From Rhexocercosporidium sp. MPI-PUGE-AT-0058 (Eukaryota > Ascomycota > Leotiomycetes > Helotiales), in assembly GCA_020746875.1 (NCBI GenBank), contig JAGTJL010000047.1, positions 1 to 64,000 on the forward strand: a stretch of 64,000 nucleotides of DNA, given 5' to 3'. Under the pieces are notes generated by a model. That model saw only the letters and a program-made list of their open reading frames with translations. It was not told where the DNA came from and made no database searches. A program made the translations under genes and the position numbers. This document shows positions 59,322 to 64,000 of the stretch, one piece after another (the first letter of the stretch is position 1; every line of letters starts with the position of its first letter).

Positions 59322-60635
59322 TCACAGCAGCTCACATTCAACACAAGCTTCGGGCTCACTACCCCGCCAAATCTTCTTGATCCTCAATCCGCTGTTCGTA
59401 AGCAACTCTTTCCACTGTGTCTCATTCCTCTCCATACCTCCGATCGGAAACATTGAAATGTCTCTAATGGCCTCCTGCATCGTAACGTTTGTATCTGGCA
59501 GGACCAGATCCACCAACAACAGCTTGCTTTTTGGCTGCTCCTTCAGTACCGGCACGATCTGGGCCAAGAAAGACGTGCAATCAGTATCACTCCAGTCATG
59601 GATGATGTGACGATAGTAGTAGATAGCAGCATCTTTAGTAGGTTGAGGTGCAAACATGTCATGTGGCATGAATTCAACACCCTCGGGAGGGCCAGTCACA
59701 GCCTCAAAAGTGGAAGGCAAGTCCTGCACAATGAACCTGCCTTTCAGCTCTAGGTTTCGCTTTCTGATCTCTTCCATGATATGGCCCTGTCCACCAGCAA
59801 CATCCACAATTGCGATATCTTCATCTTTCAGGTCGAGCTTCCCAAGCTCAACACCCCATGGATAAGCATCGCCAGATACGTTACCCGCGTTGTGGGACCG
59901 CATGCCAGCCACCATGTTCATTGCCCGATCGGGGTGCGATCCGAGCCATGTCCACAACTCTTCTCCGTGTGCCCACTTGTATGGGGTTCCGGTTTCCTTG
60001 GTTGGTGTCTTGTAGTGATGCTCTTTGAGTGTACGTGGCATGGCCATAATAGAGGGGATGATGTCCACAAACATGAGATTGTTGAAGGCACGGTGATCAG
60101 GGTTTAGGTAAGGTAATCCGAGAGGGGTCAGGGCATATCCAAGACCGGGCTTTTCAACGAGAATGTTGGCAGCTAACAGTTGGCGGAAGACACGGACTGG
60201 AGGTCTCAGTCAGTGAAAAACGGCATTCATCAAACATGGCATTCCTACTAATGATGATTTCATCCGCTTTGGTGAGCTCCAGGATCGTTGCCATTGAGGC
60301 AACATTCCCTCCTTCAAACATTTCCCACAGACCCAAGTCTGACACGATCTCAACTGCGACACTGACATTCACCTTTAGGTATCGTCAGTAAGTCACAACT
60401 GAAAGGAAGCGGGATAACTGAAGAAAACGTGAGCAAAACTCACTTGAAAGATTCGAGGCCAGACCTCGGTATTTGGCTCCTCCAATGAGTACAGAAGCTT
60501 CCGAGCTTCGAGTTGCAAATTTCGACGGGCGACATGTGTATCGCCTCCGCTCGAAGCTGCGAAGGTTGCTGCTGCTGTATTTAGATTAGCCACCAGTAAC
60601 GAGACCTCACTGGTTGACACATAACTGTCTGCCAT
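59322..60635 (-). CDS. COMT-type S-adenosylmethionine-dependent O-methyltransferase
   Basis: Three exons on the minus strand: 60635-60444, 60372-60249, 60196-59322. Introns are 71 nt (GTGAGT...AAAG, CTGAC branch) and 52 nt (GTAGGA...CCAG, CTGAC branch), and phases join to 396 residues. I chose ATG 60635 (MADSYVSTSEV); an in-frame ATG 39 nt upstream is possible. Residues 65-105 form part of the winged-helix dimerisation/substrate region. The SAM site motif I is VDVAGGQGH (236-244), with the second Gly of the usual GGG read as Ala. EFMPHDMF lies at 280-287. The catalytic-base region HIIHDW is at 302-307, and length is normal for the family. It would methylate a hydroxyl on an aromatic or polyketide-like metabolite; the substrate is unknown. 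No RIP damage. Divergent from the receptor gene at 61911. Confidence 0.92.
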
Positions 60636-61586
60636 TGTGAGATCAATTGAGATTTGGAATGTCTGGTGTTTCAACGATAAGAGGGAAAATAAAAAAAGAG
60701 ATCGAATGATTAGAATGATAAATCGGACCAGGGAGTGGAAAGGTTTTCATTCTGTTATCAGTGCTTTATCTGCCCATCCAACACTAGCTCACTGGTCTAT
60801 TGGTTCCCAAGGTGGCGTCCGGATCAGGAACTGGAGCATGTCCATCATGTTCGGCTGTCAGGTTTGCTTTTTCTGGCATCGCAGGCTCGCTTCCGAGCAA
60901 GGATGGAGCTGCATTGACTTCTAGCCAATCGCTGCGGAGACATGTTGCATCGGACCCTTGAAAAATCACCATCTTGCGGCTTGTGCCGTAATGCTGGGGG
61001 AGAAGGTGTCAACAAAATGCCAGGGAAGCTGTGGGCGAGACACCTCCTCCATCAAGAGCAGGCAAATTTTACATTGGATCACTATCTCAGTGAGAATAGG
61101 CCATCTGTCCATGACATGCAACATCTTATTTGAATTAAGAGAAGTTTATAAGTGCATTCCTCCCGAGTTTTCATAACATTACTTCAGTCTGCTATTAGAC
61201 AAGGATCAAAGTCGTGTGAGGGATTTTAACCAACAAACTTGCAACGGGATGGGATCTGATGGCAACCACCAAGAATATCAACGCTACGCAGTCACTAAAA
61301 TTAAGCAACTTCCTGTGGTGGAAACAATAGTAACCTAACCCATCCAATTTTGGTGCGTCTTGAGGTCTCACACGCAATTTTCAGGCTAGCGGTTGATTCC
61401 GAATGGCTCGTTCTTCGGCGGCTGCATGCTTTCCTGCTCAGGCGACCGCATTGAAAAAGTAATTAACTTGTCAGAAAGGAGCTCAAATCGTTACTATTGA
61501 GAGAGGGACTGTGGGAATTCAGCCGGGACTTCAAGCCAATGTTTCAACGGCAAGCTACACCTCAATCCAGATGACATGACTGGACA
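60636..61586. other. Intergenic region between divergent OMT and PTH11-like genes
   Basis: Ordinary GC. Several small frames on both strands (for example 60637-60924, 60958-61176) lack domains and overlap one another. Part of this must carry the O-methyltransferase promoter. No regulatory site could be assigned with confidence. Confidence 0.4.
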
Positions 61587-61882
61587 TCACCCTGGTTTGT
61601 CGGTGACTTCACGCACAGGTACCGGATGCAACTCTACGCCTCCCGGGTTCTTGGATAGCCCTTCTTCGAATCCTGGATATGCATTAACTAGATCTTCATT
61701 TGTCGTTGTTGCTTTTAGGATCCTCAAACACATCCCGCATGTTATCACATCTTGGCTCCTGTCTTCGAAAAGGTCTTTAAGTGGTCGGTAGCCTTCCAAC
61801 GTTTTCAACAGGCCTTTGTCTTCTCTCAAATGATTATTTAGATTGAATCTCTTTGACCATCTGATAAAATACGACTCCTTGA
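61587..61882 (-). other. Open reading frame of unknown status
   Basis: A stop-free minus-strand frame of about 100 codons ending at TGA 61587-61589. It reads KESYFIRWSKRFNLNNHLRED, then KDLFEDRSQDVITCGMCLRILK. It has no in-frame ATG and a stop just upstream. It could be the last exon of a lost gene or chance. It overlaps the presumed promoter of the gene at 61911. Confidence 0.2.
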
Positions 61883-61910
61883 CTTATTTCACTTCTTCGT
61901 TTCCGATACT

Positions 61911-63453
61911 ATGATCTCGAGCGGGGACTTTCCAGATGGAACGCCGAACCGCCTCGGTATGCGAGTTGGCTGTTATATACTCTTTGCACTTGCCACTATC
62001 ACTGTCTTGGCTAGGTGCGTTCATTTTTGAGAAAATTATCCCGGGTGAGACTCTGAACCTCTGAAGGTTGTACGTTCGATCTGTCGTTGCTTGGAAATTG
62101 GGTCTCGACGATTATTTGATCGCATTGTCATGGGTGAGGAAATATTCTTCTCAAGAAGGGAGCACTAGGACATACCAGAGATCTAATTCAAAGGTTTAGC
62201 TGGCAGAGACTGTTCACATCGTTGCAGTGAAACTTCAATTCGAAAACGGTATTGGCTGGCATGTCGCTGATCTGCAGACTCTTCCAAACGCAGCCGAGAT
62301 ATTGTCGAGAATAATACTCGTACGCTCTAAGCCCTCTAACTCTTCAAGTTCTATACTAACGATTTGAAGTGGCCCTGGGTAACGCAAGCCCTCTATTACT
62401 TCGGACTCGGATGCATCAAATCCAGTATCGTGGCCCTCTACCTTCGATTAGCAGTGACGGATCTGCAGCGGAAAACACTGTGGGGAACATTGGCCTTCAT
62501 TCTGGCTCAAGCGATGACATCAACAATCGTACGTCCTCCTGTTAAAGTAAGTTTCCGACGGTTCTTTCATACTGATTCCACAGGTTGTGGCCGCTTTCCT
62601 CTGTTCCCCTCTCAAACAAGTCTGGACAAATCCTCAGGCAATTGGTGGCCCCACCTGCATCAATGTTCTAACGTTCAACTACTTTAATGCTGCGTTCTTC
62701 ATAATTTCGGATATTTTCCTAGCATCAGCTCCTATCTTTATCATCAGAAACTTGCAACTGGATGCGAGGAGGAAACGTAAGTTCAAGAACCACCAGTTCC
62801 TATAGCACTTTGCAGAGTATGACCACAAACTGACACTGGGCAGGCGCTCTGGGCATTATGTTCGCACTTGGAATTCTTGCTATTGGAGGTACAATTGCCA
62901 GACAAGTCACGAACGCCGTCGCCATCAACAATGTTGATGATTTTACATGGTTAGTGTCTTTGAAAAGCTCTTGGACATGGCTAATTTTTGATGCTCACCT
63001 AGGCACTGGGCCCCAACAGCGCTCTCCTCTATATTCGAGTCCAGCCTAGGTATAATATTCGTCTGCGTACCTGCATTAGCACCACTCTTCAAGAAATGGT
63101 TTGGAGGATCGTCTGCAGACAAGTACACCGAGACTCCCAATTTCCCATCGGATCGACCCGGCACATTCGGAAAGCTTAGCAACAAGCTGAGACTCAGACC
63201 GGAGGATGACAGCATACTCTGTGTGACACAAGTCACTACTACTGAGGCGAAAGATCGAGATGGTAAGGACAGCTATGAAATGGATCTTGTCAAACAATAC
63301 CCGAATGATGCTGGAAGCGAAACGTGGATAATAACTCCACCCGTGCCAGACTTCGGCGATGATAAGCGTGAGAGTAAGAGAGGTCGGAAAAGTGTGGGGA
63401 CAAATGGAGTAAGGGTCGACGTGGAGTACTACGTCGACGGGTCAGACAGATGA
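61911..63453 (+). CDS. PTH11-like rhodopsin-domain integral membrane protein
   Basis: Seven exons: 61911-62014, 62067-62133, 62200-62319, 62349-62528, 62584-62776, 62844-62949, 63003-63453. All junctions are GT-AG and keep the frame, giving 406 residues. Intron 3 comes out at only 29 nt, so that junction is the weak point. Order: short N-terminus; TM1 (YILFALATITVLARL); YVRSVVAWKLGLDDYLIALSW, with the family GLDD motif; an FENGIGWH loop; KSSIVALYLRLAV; CSPLKQVW; FFIISDIFLASAPIFIIRNL; a GIMFALGILAIGGTIAR segment; then DDFTWHWAPTALSSIFESSLG. The last is the conserved W-x-x-x-E-x-x-x-G block of fungal rhodopsin-domain proteins. The polar tail is about 135 residues with Lys/Arg and acidic runs. 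No CFEM domain. Probably a plasma-membrane receptor-like protein of unknown ligand. Confidence 0.85.
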
Positions 63454-64000
63454 CCTTGTGACACTGAGCGTCATCCGTTCTTGTAAGAGGATCTAGCAAT
63501 ATAGCTCCCGGGCTTGGATAGAAAGAATGCTAACTGCAAAGTGCATCCACTTGAACATATACGAAATGAATTAGATGCTTTTCCAACGCTCATTCAGCTA
63601 GTCCTTCAACCATCGGCTCGGTCCTCAATTCGGCTTTCAATTCGGCTTCTCCCTCATTCCCTTTTTACTTCTCCTTCCTCTTCGTTTTCACCTCTTCCCT
63701 AGCTTGATGCAGCTCGCAGTTAACACATCTTCCTTCATTTGTCACTATTCTCTTACTACAAACTTTGCATTCGGTGGCTTTAATGCCCTACTCTCGAGCA
63801 GCTGTGCAGCGGTGGGGTTTTGACTTCGGTCCCAGGTCGTAGGCACAAGGGTAACACATTCTTGGGAGCATGACGAGTGATTATTTTGAGGGGGTGTCTG
63901 AATAGATGATGGGTTCTTGAACATTTCATCTTTCGTACTGGAAATTTGTAGCATATATATGTCGGTTGATACTACTTTGTAATGATGATAATGGCTGGGG
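63454..64000. other. Downstream flank with a possible Cys-rich mini-gene
   Basis: 3' flank of the receptor gene. The minus strand holds the small cysteine-rich frame described separately. The remainder shows no gene. Confidence 0.35.
63665..63871 (-). pseudogene. Small cysteine-rich zinc-ribbon-like frame with one stop
   Basis: From ATG 63869-63871 the minus strand reads MLPRMCYPCAYDLG...HRCTAARE, then a TAG (63788-63790), then GIKATECKVCSKRIV and GRCVNCELHQAREE, ending Lys-rich at TAA 63665-63667. The pattern is CxxC, C, CxxC, CxxC, compatible with metal binding. The single stop may mark a pseudogene, or the two halves may belong to a spliced gene extending past 64000. A different frame (63954-63745) is open but has no such pattern. 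Confidence 0.3.

Noticed and set aside
59314..60107. Plus-strand frames of 69-108 codons opposite the O-methyltransferase
   Set aside because: Shadows of the well-supported minus-strand gene.
62943..63499. Minus-strand frames of 69-97 codons
   Set aside because: Shadows of the last exons of the PTH11-like gene.

Overview
The window looks like an accessory, repeat-rich stretch of a filamentous ascomycete (Pezizomycotina) chromosome. Three things support this. Intact genes are split by 50-90 nt GT-AG introns with CTAAC/CTGAC-like branch sites. Two genes encode PTH11-type (rhodopsin-domain) membrane proteins and one a COMT-like O-methyltransferase, families typical of these fungi. About two thirds of the window is extremely AT-rich and full of stop codons at former Trp/Gln codons, the signature of repeat-induced point mutation (RIP). 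No ribosomal RNA, intact tRNA or CRISPR was seen.

Layout. 1-16.2 kb: a RIP-degraded Ty1/copia element (Copia-1, + strand), split by a Fot1/pogo-like DNA transposon (1022-2880, long inverted repeats, TA duplication) and by a full-length 8.35 kb second copia element (Copia-2, 4099-12452, 190-bp LTRs, AAGAT duplication). 16.9-19.1 kb: an island of ordinary GC with an unrecognised RIP-damaged pseudogene, a Tc1-like transposase remnant and a MITE-like inverted repeat. 19.5-22.1 kb: AT-rich remnants, a Tc1/mariner transposase with all three acidic motifs visible, and a tRNA-like relic. 22.2-25.2 kb: a doubtful two-exon gene and a well-supported four-exon PTH11-like gene. 26-46.5 kb: the main transposon block. 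It holds solo and paired LTRs of two families, a minus-strand copia element (A1) whose RNase H is split by a 190-bp solo LTR of the Copia-2 family, and whose right LTR is split by full-length Copia-3 (36980-44421, 196-bp LTRs, GAAAT duplication, initiator-tRNA half primer site). 46.5-54.4 kb: a less damaged copia 3' end, an F-box-like pseudogene, two short inverted-repeat elements, an LTR-like stretch and a second Fot1/pogo-like element (52584-54438). 54.4-59.2 kb: mostly non-coding sequence plus a BTB/POZ pseudogene with four RIP-type stops in one frame. 59.3-63.5 kb: the gene-bearing end, with an O-methyltransferase (minus) divergent from a second PTH11-like gene (plus, seven exons).

How it fits together. 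The only genes that look intact are the two PTH11-like receptors (23810-25136 and 61911-63453) and the O-methyltransferase (59322-60635). The divergent O-methyltransferase/receptor pair could share a promoter region, but no core biosynthetic enzyme (PKS/NRPS/terpene synthase) lies in the window, so a metabolite cluster is only a possibility. No convincing new defence or gene-transfer system was found. The most unusual signals are an antisense cysteine-containing, GC-rich coding stretch in the 3' part of Copia-3, RIP gradients across LTRs, short LTR copies that escaped RIP, and host-type gene families (BTB, F-box, one unknown) carrying RIP-type stops.
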